From a virus, in the IMG/VR virus record IMGVR_UViG_3300025887_000066, positions 1 through 36,592 of that record: 36,592 nt of DNA; one strand, given 5' to 3'. Of the stretch, positions 1-6,767 are shown piece by piece. Made by a program: the position numbers and the translations under genes. Within the stretch, counting starts at the first letter, position 1; every line of letters starts with the position of its first letter. The notes beneath the pieces are model-generated. The model worked only from the letters and a program-made list of their open reading frames with translations. It was not told the origin of the DNA and made no database searches.

Positions 1-161
1 CTCTTTTTGCCTTGTTGTCTGCGTAGATGACATCTGATGCGTGTCCGTACCAAGTACTTATCTGCATCATAGTGTCTTCAGCAGCCCTTCCTGCTTCTAC
101 CATTGCCTTTGCCATAGCAAATGCTTTAGAGGCTCCAGCAATAGCAGTAACAGGATCAATC
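1..161. repeat. Terminal overlap, left copy
   Basis: This segment matches 36432-36592 base for base except at one position: T at 35 against A at 36466. It shows that the sequence is circular or terminally redundant with a unit length near 36,431 bp. The overlap lies inside a protein gene read on the minus strand. The mismatch changes a serine codon from TCT to TCA, which is synonymous, so it looks like natural strain variation rather than an assembly error. Whether the repeat is a physical direct terminal repeat or an assembly overlap of a circular or permuted molecule cannot be decided from sequence alone. Confidence 0.95.
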
Positions 162-163
162 AT
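1..163 (-). CDS. 5' part of junction-spanning 154-aa membrane-associated protein gene
   Basis: This is the beginning of the gene whose body lies at 36130-36592. The start codon is the ATG at 161-163, directly after the TAA stop (164-166) of the upstream gene, so the two are translationally coupled. Reading from here and crossing to the right-hand copy adds the sixteen residues MIDPVTAIAGASKAFA before the first methionine available inside the right end alone. The full product is 154 residues when the circle is closed. Its features are described in the entry at 36130. Confidence 0.85.
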   Translation of the reverse strand, partial: MIDPVTAIAGASKAFAMAKAMVEAGRAAEDTMMQISTWYGHASDVIYADNKAKR

Positions 164-457
164 TTACCAAGGCACACCAGAGGCACTGGTTGGGTTCTTG
201 TCTGCTTCGATCTTAGCAGTCAGTGCCGCTTCAGTAGCGTCTTTGTCTACCTCTGCGTGTACCCATGCCAGTACGTTAGCTTCTGTCAGGCTGTTATAAG
301 CAATGTAGTCAGATGCAGTAGGGTCAGGTGTAAACCCACACGTACCGTATGATGATGCAGAGAAGTCTCCGTCTTCTTCAGTGCATCGCCAGTGTGCAAC
401 GGTTACACCGCCGTCTGCCAAGTTACACTCAAGATTTGCGATAGTCCATGTAGCCAT
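164..457 (-). CDS. Small conserved marine-phage protein (DUF7936-like)
   Basis: A 97-residue protein that begins MATWTIANLECNLADGGV and contains the pattern YGTCGFTPDP. These resemble a small family that I recall from many marine phages beside tail-fibre genes (DUF7936-like); the family name is from memory and untested. No enzymatic motif, signal peptide or membrane segment is visible. It lies three bases downstream of the 75-residue gene and its stop abuts the next ATG, so it belongs to the leftward late operon behind the tail fibre. A minor virion or fibre-accessory role is inferred from position only. Confidence 0.75.
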   Translation of the reverse strand: MATWTIANLECNLADGGVTVAHWRCTEEDGDFSASSYGTCGFTPDPTASDYIAYNSLTEANVLAWVHAEVDKDATEAALTAKIEADKNPTSASGVPW

Positions 458-459
458 TG

Positions 460-687
460 TTAGTCTCCAAATACTGCGTTGCAGATGTCCTGCACGTTCT
501 GTGGTTCAGATGTCCAGTCGTCACCTGATTGAATTACATGACGGTGATAAGACTGTGAAATCACAGCGCCGTCTTCGAGTACCTTAGTAGCAGTCCGTAC
601 TTGAACAGAGGTTACGTCGTTGCCGTCCTCGTCTTGTCCTGTGACTACTTCGATTTTGTCTGCTACTACTTCTTTAGTTAATGCCAT
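460..687 (-). CDS. Small hypothetical protein downstream of tail fibre
   Basis: A 75-residue acidic protein starting MALTKEVVADKIEVVTGQ. It has alternating charged and beta-branched residues, as expected of a small beta-rich domain, and the C-terminal stretch PQNVQDICNAVFGD. The start is supported by an AGGAG Shine-Dalgarno shortly upstream on the minus strand. It sits between the tail fibre and the DUF7936-like gene, a common grouping in marine phages. A fibre-associated or assembly function is possible, but nothing in the sequence shows one. Confidence 0.75.
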   Translation of the reverse strand: MALTKEVVADKIEVVTGQDEDGNDVTSVQVRTATKVLEDGAVISQSYHRHVIQSGDDWTSEPQNVQDICNAVFGD

Positions 688-708
688 TGTCTTTCTCCTT
701 TAGTCCGT

Positions 709-726
709 CTCAAGAATCCACTTGAG
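709..726 (-). promoter_or_regulatory. Intercistronic hairpin after tail-fibre gene
   Basis: CTCAAG and CTTGAG form a perfect six-base-pair stem with a six-base loop, a few bases after the tail-fibre stop. No T-tract follows on the minus strand, so it is more likely an mRNA 3'-end stabilising or processing hairpin than an intrinsic terminator. Confidence 0.4.
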
Positions 727-730
727 ATAA

Positions 731-3691
731 TTAGGCTGTTGTCATGTAGGTTCCTGATAGCCACAAGTAACGTGTAGTACCAGCACTATGTTGTGCGGAA
801 GCCCACAAGTTTCCTGACCTTATGTCCATTAAATCTATAGTTGTAGTTGCTTGCCCAGATACGCCAATTACAAAATCAGTCCAAGATGCTAAAGAGTAAA
901 CACCAGCGGCGGCAGTATGACGACCAAAACCATTAGCAAATGGAAGTCCTGATACAGACACAGACCCTGAATAACCTGTTGTATTAACATTTTCAAAACT
1001 AATGTTATAAGTAACATCTCTACCTATTTTTGTGTAATAACCTGTAGTTGTAATCAATGTTCCGGGTTCGCCAGTGCTTCCTTTTAAAGTTGCAGTAAAC
1101 GTCCCTTCTTCGTAGTCGTCTAGCTTATTGGCTGAACCTGTGCCGCCTAGGTACGCACCGCCTGACAGGTAAAGGTCTTTGAAGCGTGTTGATGAACCAC
1201 CTAAGTCAACAGTCCCATTTCTATCAGCAGAAACACTTGGGTTAAACGGCGTAATTTCATCATTAGTAAATCTTAAGCCTGTATCATCTGTACCTATGTA
1301 AACTCGACTAGAAGCAGTACCAATACTACCGACTGTTGTGCCGTCTTTCTGGAAGTCTGCAATCATTCCATCAGAAGTTTGACGATTAAGACGCAAGGGA
1401 TTAATGCCGTCGCCCGTGCCAAAGATGTAACCTTGTGGGCGTAGTTCTGCACCAACATTGTTTGAACCTGCGCTAGTCTTCCCAACCAACAAGTTGCCGC
1501 TTGAGTCGATACGCATACGTTCTGAGCCGCCAGTGTTTACCAGCAGATTATTTCCTGAACTTTGTATGCTTGGGATACTGCTTGTTCCGCTGTCCCTAAA
1601 AGATACTATGCCTCCACCAGAGCCAGTGTCTTGGACTCTTATTTCTCCAGAAGAACCTTGAACATGTAAATGGGTATCTGGACTGCTACTGCCAATACCA
1701 ACATTCCCGCTTGAGTCGATGCGCATGGCTTCTTCTGTCGCTACTCCTGCACCTCCAGCGTTGGTAGCAAAAGTAATAGCAGAAGAGGGGGAGGCATCTT
1801 CAGAAATACAGTTAATAAATCCACGAACCAAAGCGCCATCGCCACTTGCGTCATTTGATTTAAACTCGATTTTTCCTATTTGTTGACCAGCCTCAGTGAC
1901 GGTATCTGTATCAGTAAACCTAAGTGTGTTGTTTGAAGCACCACCGTTATTATTGGCGGAAAGCTCAAGCAAGGTTGCTGGACTGTCTGTACCAATACCG
2001 ACGTTGCCACTAGCATCTATAACAAACTGCTTGTCTAGTGTTGTATCTGAGGCGTTATCAAACAAACCAATAGCAAACTCGTCTGCATTATCTCTACCAA
2101 TGAATGCTGTATTTACATCCTGACCTAACTTCATAAACTGGTCGGGATGGTTGTTGTAAATAAGAACCGCAGTTCTTCCATTTACAGCGCCATCAGCAAT
2201 CTGTAATACACCTTCGTAAGAAGCGCCGTGAGTAGCTGTGCCAATTATGACATCGCCTTCAGTGTGTATAGACGCCTGTGGACTGCTAGTGCCAATACCC
2301 AAAGACTCCGCAGACGCATCCCAGAAGAACTTCGCAGTCGTGCCAGTGTCTTCGTAGAAGCTGATGTCTCCTGTGTCGCGAGAAACAGAAAGACGTTTTG
2401 TATCTGTATTGTTACCAACTTTTAAATAGAGTGCGTTGTCTCCACCATCATAGGTAAACTCCGCACCAACAATGCCCGTTCCGTTTTCTCGTAAACGCAA
2501 ACTAGCGTCTTCGTTTGTATTTGCTAAAACATCAATAACAGGAGTAGTTGAACTAACAGTAAGCCCATCCATCGTGGCTGTGCCAGTAACGTCTATGCCT
2601 GTGGAGGTGGTGGCTAGTTTGGCGGCGTTGTCGTAGTAAAGGTTGACTGCGCCGTTGCTATTGAACGTAGCCATTGTTTCGCCAGCAGAGTAAACATAAA
2701 CACCGCCACCATTAGTTGTGTTTAAAATTAATGCTCCGTCCCCTGCATCCTGTACATAGCTATTAGACCCATCATGATAGAGCTGTAGGTCAGAGCCAGC
2801 ACCAAAGATAGCCTTGTCGTTGTCACCGAAAGTCATGTCTGCTGTAGTCGTAAGACCTGCAAAGGTTGGTGAGTCAGTAGTAGCAACGCCCTGATCCAGA
2901 GACTTAACAGCAGTAAGGTCTGTTAGCTCAGAGTCCATCAATGCGCCAGCGGCTGTGACGTTAGCTGTGTCTGTGACGTCTGCTAAGGCTTCTATGCCGT
3001 CCAGCTTAGTACCGTCAGTTGCCACGTCGCGTCCATCAAAGGTGCTGTTAGTAGTAATGGCACCAGTCATTGCTCCGCCAGTCTTAGGCAGTGCGTTGTC
3101 AGCAGTAGTGCCTTGTGCAGCAGTAGCGTAGTCAGCAGAGTCAAAGGCTTTTACTTGATCTAAGTTAGTAACCTCTGAGTCCATCAAGGCACCAGCGGCA
3201 GTAACATTAGTAGTATCCGTTACGTCTGCATTGGTTTCAACTGTGTCTAGCTTTGTACCGTCTGTAGCTACGTCTCGACCGTCTACAGTACCACCTACAG
3301 TAACATTACCTGTAGAAGTAACAGCGGCAAATGTAGGGCTATCAGTGGTAGCAACACCTTGGTTTAACGCCTTAACAGCAGTGATGTCAGTTAACTCACT
3401 GTCCATTACAGCGCCAGCGGCAGTTACGTTGGCTGTGTCAGTAACGTCTGCGCTAGTTTCAATGGTGTCTAATTTAGTGCCGTCAGCGGAAATGTCGCGG
3501 CCATCTACAGTGCCTGTGACTGTGATGTTGCCGGTAAAGGAGGGGTTTTCTTTGTTTGACTTAGAGTTTACCGCTGTTTGAATGTTGTCAAACTCTGTAC
3601 CAAATTCAGCGCCTCGAATGATTTTACCTGAGTCGCCTGACGGTAAGGAATCTTTTGATGTAAAGTCAGTAGTCTTTGTATAGTCAGTCAT
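731..3691 (-). CDS. Tail fibre / receptor-binding protein
   Basis: A 986-residue fibre. The N-terminal third holds three copies of a 60- to 80-residue module recognisable by DGRDVATDGTKLD followed by ADVTDTANVTAAGA and MDSELTD. The middle carries a beta-helix or shaft-like region with four IDSSGNVGIG-type repeats, each followed by SSP or similar. The C-terminal part has the segment LDDYEEGTFTATLKG, frequent at the ends of marine phage fibres, then a Gly/Thr/Ser-rich tip. Low charge, Asp/Gly/Thr richness and repetition fit a trimeric fibre that contacts the host surface. It follows the capsid gene after an 87-bp gap that contains a likely terminator. The DNA of the three modules has diverged at third positions more than the protein has. 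Confidence 0.9.
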   Translation of the reverse strand: MTDYTKTTDFTSKDSLPSGDSGKIIRGAEFGTEFDNIQTAVNSKSNKENPSFTGNITVTGTVDGRDISADGTKLDTIETSADVTDTANVTAAGAVMDSELTDITAVKALNQGVATTDSPTFAAVTSTGNVTVGGTVDGRDVATDGTKLDTVETNADVTDTTNVTAAGALMDSEVTNLDQVKAFDSADYATAAQGTTADNALPKTGGAMTGAITTNSTFDGRDVATDGTKLDGIEALADVTDTANVTAAGALMDSELTDLTAVKSLDQGVATTDSPTFAGLTTTADMTFGDNDKAIFGAGSDLQLYHDGSNSYVQDAGDGALILNTTNGGGVYVYSAGETMATFNSNGAVNLYYDNAAKLATTSTGIDVTGTATMDGLTVSSTTPVIDVLANTNEDASLRLRENGTGIVGAEFTYDGGDNALYLKVGNNTDTKRLSVSRDTGDISFYEDTGTTAKFFWDASAESLGIGTSSPQASIHTEGDVIIGTATHGASYEGVLQIADGAVNGRTAVLIYNNHPDQFMKLGQDVNTAFIGRDNADEFAIGLFDNASDTTLDKQFVIDASGNVGIGTDSPATLLELSANNNGGASNNTLRFTDTDTVTEAGQQIGKIEFKSNDASGDGALVRGFINCISEDASPSSAITFATNAGGAGVATEEAMRIDSSGNVGIGSSSPDTHLHVQGSSGEIRVQDTGSGGGIVSFRDSGTSSIPSIQSSGNNLLVNTGGSERMRIDSSGNLLVGKTSAGSNNVGAELRPQGYIFGTGDGINPLRLNRQTSDGMIADFQKDGTTVGSIGTASSRVYIGTDDTGLRFTNDEITPFNPSVSADRNGTVDLGGSSTRFKDLYLSGGAYLGGTGSANKLDDYEEGTFTATLKGSTGEPGTLITTTGYYTKIGRDVTYNISFENVNTTGYSGSVSVSGLPFANGFGRHTAAAGVYSLASWTDFVIGVSGQATTTIDLMDIRSGNLWASAQHSAGTTRYLWLSGTYMTTA

Positions 3692-3730
3692 GGCTTAACG
3701 CTCTCAGTAAAGTAGTCGTAGGTTTTGAAG

Positions 3731-3771
3731 AAATAAAATGAGGGTACTAACTGTCGCCAGCTTTCCCCTCA
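3731..3771 (-). terminator. Probable weak intrinsic terminator after capsid gene
   Basis: On the minus strand TGAGGG pairs with CCCTCA around an inner hairpin with a GCGA tetraloop (CTG-GCGA-CAG), followed by TTTTATTT. It lies in the 87-bp gap between the capsid stop and the tail-fibre start. It would reduce, not abolish, read-through and could set capsid expression above that of the tail genes. No clear promoter is visible in the same gap. Confidence 0.5.
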
Positions 3772-3778
3772 GAACTAC

Positions 3779-4762
3779 TTACGCGTCGTAAACAGCAAGT
3801 ACAAGACCAGCTTCTGGACGGTATACCTGAACACCGTAAAGAGTGTCCGAAGTAAACAGCGTTGAGAGGTACTCTTGCTTGTACTGAGTCTGTGAACGTA
3901 CAGACATCTGCTCTGCGTGTACAAGAGCGTCCTTCTGCATCATGATACAGCCACGTACATTAGACTGGAGTGTTGGGCAGTTAGATGAAACGTAAACGTC
4001 TACGCCATACAAGTTGCCAATAAGACCAGTGTTAACAGTCTGTCCTGATACGAAGTCAGAAGACGAGAATCGCTCAGTACCCATGATGGTGTTACGTACT
4101 ACTGGAGGAACGATAATGCAACGTCCGTCCATTGGTACGTCAGCATCGTCCAACAACTGGATAGCTTGACGGAAGCCAGCATCGCTAAATACGTCACCAG
4201 CAGCTACACTGTGTCCACCAGCAGCATCAAACAAACTTAATGGAGTACCACCTGTTGCTGCGGCATCAAAGAAGTATGAGTTGCTATTTTCCCAGTCAGC
4301 ACCAGAAGGAGCAGCAAGGTCCATAGTTCCGTCACCGAAACCAGTAGCAGCATTCATAAGGTCAGTGTCAACCTTAAGAGCCAACTGATAACCAGCGTCT
4401 TCAGTGTAGAACTGACGGAGGCTGTTAAGCGCCTGTACTTCTACGATGTCTTCAATAAAACGTGAGTACTCGAAGTGACGATTAACAGAAATCTGCAATT
4501 CGCCTTCTACGTTTGCTTGGATGTTGACAGCAGTGTCAGCAACCTTAGCAGAAGCAGCGCCACGGATAGGCTTAGGAATGTGAATTACATCACCCTTTTT
4601 GCCTGTCATTGGAAGCTTCTTGACCAGAGGAGCCATCTTTAGGTTCTTCTGATATGCAGCAATAATCTCATCACTCCAGATTTCTGGAATAAAAGTAGCA
4701 GCTGCTGTTTTGTTGACGATACTTCCACCGCCAACCGTACCGGGATAAGTTTGAGTAGCCAT
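3779..4762 (-). CDS. Major capsid protein
   Basis: A 327-residue protein starting MATQTYPGTVGGGSIVN, with FIPEIWSDEIIAAYQKNL near residues 24-41 and an IHIPKP segment near 61. This N-terminal pattern (EIWS.EI...ff.k.l...lv) is typical of HK97-fold phage major capsid proteins of the type found in T7-like and SU10-like podoviruses. The ADTAVNIQ region fits the E-loop and the later RCIIVPP, GVDVYVSSN and QMSVRSQTQ segments fit P- and A-domain strands. It follows directly after the scaffold gene, as usual. Strength of identification rests on pattern and gene order; no search was run. Confidence 0.93.
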   Translation of the reverse strand: MATQTYPGTVGGGSIVNKTAAATFIPEIWSDEIIAAYQKNLKMAPLVKKLPMTGKKGDVIHIPKPIRGAASAKVADTAVNIQANVEGELQISVNRHFEYSRFIEDIVEVQALNSLRQFYTEDAGYQLALKVDTDLMNAATGFGDGTMDLAAPSGADWENSNSYFFDAAATGGTPLSLFDAAGGHSVAAGDVFSDAGFRQAIQLLDDADVPMDGRCIIVPPVVRNTIMGTERFSSSDFVSGQTVNTGLIGNLYGVDVYVSSNCPTLQSNVRGCIMMQKDALVHAEQMSVRSQTQYKQEYLSTLFTSDTLYGVQVYRPEAGLVLAVYDA

Positions 4763-4776
4763 TGTAATCTCCTAGA

Positions 4777-5574
4777 TTATTTTACTCGACCCTCCGCATA
4801 AGCTGCCATAATCTCATCGGCTAATGCTGTATAACGGTCTGGGTCTGTTCTCATAAGTTTAATAATATCGGCCCGACGATATACTTTCTTCCTTGTCCCT
4901 TGGTTACTGCCTCGTGCATTACCTGTACTAGCTGCTTTTAGTGTTTGCTTCCGTGCCTGTTTTTCAACATCGACAGTCTGTTGTGCAACTACTTTACGTT
5001 CTTTCCAGAGTGTAAATAGCTCATCAGCAGAATCAGAATCATAACCTTGGTCAGCCGCTACAAATAACTGAGTCCTAATCTTAGATGCTTTAATCCATTC
5101 TGCAAACTTAGGGTCTCCTAGTATTGTTTGCATATCTGGGTGTTTAGCTTGAAGCGTAGCAAGAGACGACTGCTTTTTATACTCAACAGTGTACTGCTCT
5201 GCTTCTCTAATTTTAGGGTGGTTCTCAATAGCACGATTAACAGCACCTTGTGGATCAGTGAAGTAATCTATATCTTCTTCAGGCTCAACGTATTGTTGAG
5301 GTGCTTGCGCGGGTGCTTGACTACTAATGTAATCATCAACCACTTTACGAAGTTCTCCTACCTCACCGGACTGACGACCTAAAAGCTTCTCAGCTTCTTG
5401 GTGCATCTGTACGACTTCTTCCAGCGACTTACCTTGATACTTCTCTGGAACGGTAGACTGCTCTTGAGGTTGTTCAGTTACTTCTTCCTCGTACTGAGTC
5501 TCATTTGCTTCTTCATTTATATTATCCGCGTTTTCCACTTCCGGTTGCGGGTCAACTAATGTTGCTCTTGACAT
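4777..5574 (-). CDS. Capsid scaffolding protein
   Basis: A 265-residue, highly charged protein. Residues 1-50 are acidic and Gln/Glu-rich, residues 50-100 form a predicted coiled coil, and the C-terminus is basic with YRRADIIKLMRTDPDRY followed by DEIMAAYAEGRVK. An acidic disordered start, helical middle and basic C-terminal capsid-binding end are the usual scaffold layout, and the gene lies immediately upstream of the capsid gene. The start has a GGAG Shine-Dalgarno seven bases away that can pair with an upstream CTCC (see the hairpin entry). Confidence 0.88.
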   Translation of the reverse strand: MSRATLVDPQPEVENADNINEEANETQYEEEVTEQPQEQSTVPEKYQGKSLEEVVQMHQEAEKLLGRQSGEVGELRKVVDDYISSQAPAQAPQQYVEPEEDIDYFTDPQGAVNRAIENHPKIREAEQYTVEYKKQSSLATLQAKHPDMQTILGDPKFAEWIKASKIRTQLFVAADQGYDSDSADELFTLWKERKVVAQQTVDVEKQARKQTLKAASTGNARGSNQGTRKKVYRRADIIKLMRTDPDRYTALADEIMAAYAEGRVK

Positions 5575-5581
5575 TATTAAT

Positions 5582-5606
5582 CTCCGTGATTATAATCATT
5601 ATGGAG
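5582..5606 (-). promoter_or_regulatory. Hairpin that may cover the scaffold-gene ribosome site
   Basis: On the minus strand CTCC (5606-5603) can pair with the scaffold GGAG (5585-5582), and between them lies the perfect 12-bp palindrome TGATTATAATCA (5587-5598). The Shine-Dalgarno is seven bases from the ATG at 5572-5574. The arrangement could sequester the ribosome site or serve as a protein-binding operator. Both readings are inference. Confidence 0.4.
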
Positions 5607-5609
5607 TTA

Positions 5610-5819
5610 CTATTTACTACCTGCTTTTTCGTGTTCCCTAGTCCATTTAATAGAAGCTCCGGGGAATGAACCATCGGAGCCATTAAGGTGGAAAGACGGG
5701 GCAGATACCATTCTTGTAGCGTTAGCACCACAACCGCACCTACTGGTTGTGACATCTGACGTTACAAATTCTTCAAAGACATGTCCGTTAGTGCAACGGA
5801 AGTCGTATACTTTAAACAC
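5610..5819 (-). CDS. Small zinc-ribbon protein of the capsid operon
   Basis: A 69-residue protein starting MFKVYDFRCTNGHVFEEFV. Cys9 and His13 with Cys28 and Cys30 could form a zinc site like that of FmdB-type regulatory ribbons. The C-terminal half has SFPGASIKWTREHEKAGSK, an ending I recall from similar small proteins in podovirus structural operons. It overlaps the upstream gene by eight bases and precedes the scaffold gene. Its function is unknown; positions suggest assembly or regulation of virion genes. Confidence 0.8.
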   Translation of the reverse strand: MFKVYDFRCTNGHVFEEFVTSDVTTSRCGCGANATRMVSAPSFHLNGSDGSFPGASIKWTREHEKAGSK

Positions 5820-6066
5820 CTACAGAACCTTCATCTTCTGCTTCAGCTTGATCGCGAGCAGCCTCGATAGTTCCTTGTAGGTTAATGACAGTAGCAAAAG
5901 CAGAGACTTGGCCTTTACGAAAATGTAAATCTTCCAGATCTTTAACTGTTTGTATGTCTGCTAGTTGTTGTGCGTTAGTGGAAAGCTCTTGTACGAGTTG
6001 TTTGAAACCTTCATGGTTGAAGAGTTCGTTGTAATTATTAAAATAAGTTTCAAGCTCGGGAGTCAT
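5812..6066 (-). CDS. Conserved small protein, first gene after internal late promoter
   Basis: An 84-residue, mostly helical acidic protein starting MTPELETYFNNYNELFNHEG with a central EDLHFRKGQVSAFA segment. Similar short proteins occur between portal and scaffold genes of marine podoviruses. It is the first gene behind the consensus promoter at 6098-6126. The Shine-Dalgarno AGAGGAAATC precedes its ATG. No catalytic motif is visible; a role in head assembly is inferred from its position. Confidence 0.8.
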   Translation of the reverse strand: MTPELETYFNNYNELFNHEGFKQLVQELSTNAQQLADIQTVKDLEDLHFRKGQVSAFATVINLQGTIEAARDQAEAEDEGSVGV

Positions 6067-6097
6067 GATTTCCTCTGTTATTATATTATATAGTTAT

Positions 6098-6126
6098 ATT
6101 ATACCACACTTTTATGCATTTGTCAA
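6098..6126 (-). promoter_or_regulatory. Consensus sigma-70 late promoter
   Basis: The minus strand reads TTGACA, a 17-base spacer, TATAAT: a perfect match at both hexamers with optimal spacing. The spacer shares AATG..TAAAAGT.TG with the promoter at 10787-10815, and its last part with the one at 19065-19093. It would drive the zinc-ribbon, scaffold and capsid genes. The -35 box lies inside the coding sequence of the 22-residue peptide at 6112-6180. Confidence 0.9.
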
Positions 6127-6180
6127 GCCTTTTTTGTAGCTGTATGGCTTTTTAACTTTCTTTTTCTTTTTACCGGGCAT
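6112..6180 (-). CDS. 22-residue lysine-rich micropeptide
   Basis: The frame encodes MPGKKKKKVKKPYSYKKGL followed by TNA and a stop. It has an excellent Shine-Dalgarno (AAGGAG, six bases before the ATG), and that site overlaps the end of the 48-residue gene. Nine of 22 residues are lysine, so nucleic-acid or membrane binding is plausible. The codons for Gly-Leu-Thr contain the TTGACA -35 box of the downstream promoter, so the frame could partly be kept by promoter constraint. Too short to assign to a family. Confidence 0.5.
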   Translation of the reverse strand: MPGKKKKKVKKPYSYKKGLTNA

Positions 6181-6190
6181 AACGCTCTCC

Positions 6191-6337
6191 TTATTTTTTG
6201 TGGACTTTTTGAACTGCAAAATCTGCTGATTTAGACGCGCCTTTGTGGGGCTTATAACCACCAGCAGGATCTTTCATTAACTTGTAATTGCTACCTTTCT
6301 TCATCCAGTGATGACCGTCCGGGGCTTTAACTTTCAT
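6191..6337 (-). CDS. 48-residue basic small protein
   Basis: The frame starts MKVKAPDGHHWMKKG and ends SADFAVQKVHKK. It is rich in Lys, His and Gly and follows the conserved basic protein gene by six bases. PDGHHWM and PAGGYKPHKG look like short conserved blocks, as in the small portal-linked proteins of marine podoviruses. Composition resembles virion or DNA-binding accessory peptides. No Cys pairs, no membrane segment. Function unknown. Confidence 0.65.
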   Translation of the reverse strand: MKVKAPDGHHWMKKGSNYKLMKDPAGGYKPHKGASKSADFAVQKVHKK

Positions 6338-6343
6338 AATTTA

Positions 6344-6634
6344 TTACCATTTAACCTTATTGGCCCAATATGCCGCAGAGCATTTGCCTTTAGCAATATT
6401 CTTGGCATGACGAGCCTTAAAAGATTTTCGTTTTGCTTTCATCTTTTCTGACTCCCCTGCTTTAGGCTTTCCTGCGGTACTAGCTCCTTGCTCGCCAAAC
6501 CGAATAGTTTTTACTTTACCATCATCGCACTTAACTACAACTACATGAGATTTGGTCGGATGACTAGGCGTCCTCTTGGGCTTGTTGAACCCGCTTACCC
6601 CCGCCCGTTCTACGCTTGGGTGCTTCTTTGCCAT
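6344..6634 (-). CDS. Conserved basic protein downstream of portal (DUF6321-like)
   Basis: A 96-residue, strongly basic protein. It carries SHVVVVKCDDGKVKTIRFGE near residues 29-48, then GESEKMKAKRKSFKARHAKN and a C-terminal SAAYWANKVKW. I recognise this as a family common in marine phages next to portal genes (DUF6321-like, named from memory). The start ATG overlaps the portal stop by one base. A head-located or nucleic-acid-contacting role is suggested by the charge but not shown. Confidence 0.85.
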   Translation of the reverse strand: MAKKHPSVERAGVSGFNKPKRTPSHPTKSHVVVVKCDDGKVKTIRFGEQGASTAGKPKAGESEKMKAKRKSFKARHAKNIAKGKCSAAYWANKVKW

Positions 6635-6767
6635 TAGATAATTCCTCCACCTTGGTTTCCAGTTGGTTCAGCTGGTCCTCTAGGACTTTGAGGCGCTGGA
6701 ACGTCCCTTTGAAGTGGTCGTTGACTTGGTCCAGCAGGGACTGCATTTCTTTTTGCGTTATTAACAT
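6564..6767 (-). CDS. Coiled-coil protein in a third frame overlapping portal and its neighbour
   Basis: A 67-residue frame starting MLITQKEMQSLLDQVNDHF, with a heptad-like coil at VLEDQLNQLETKVEEL and a basic tail APKRRTGGGKRV. An AAGG Shine-Dalgarno sits about eight bases upstream. It lies within the last 134 bases of the portal gene and the first 71 bases of the 96-residue gene, each in a different frame. Small coiled-coil proteins of this look follow portal genes in related marine phages, which supports it as real. It is not separated from its neighbours as those usually are. Confidence 0.6.
   Translation of the reverse strand: MLITQKEMQSLLDQVNDHFKGTFQRLKVLEDQLNQLETKVEELSNGKEAPKRRTGGGKRVQQAQEDA

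Noticed and set aside
1-161. T7-type direct terminal repeat
   Set aside because: Length is similar, but the repeat lies inside a coding gene and the copies differ by one base, so a circular assembly overlap is more likely. Not excluded.
5552-5755. 67-residue minus-strand frame
   Set aside because: It overlaps the zinc-ribbon gene in another frame and has no motif or ribosome site of its own.
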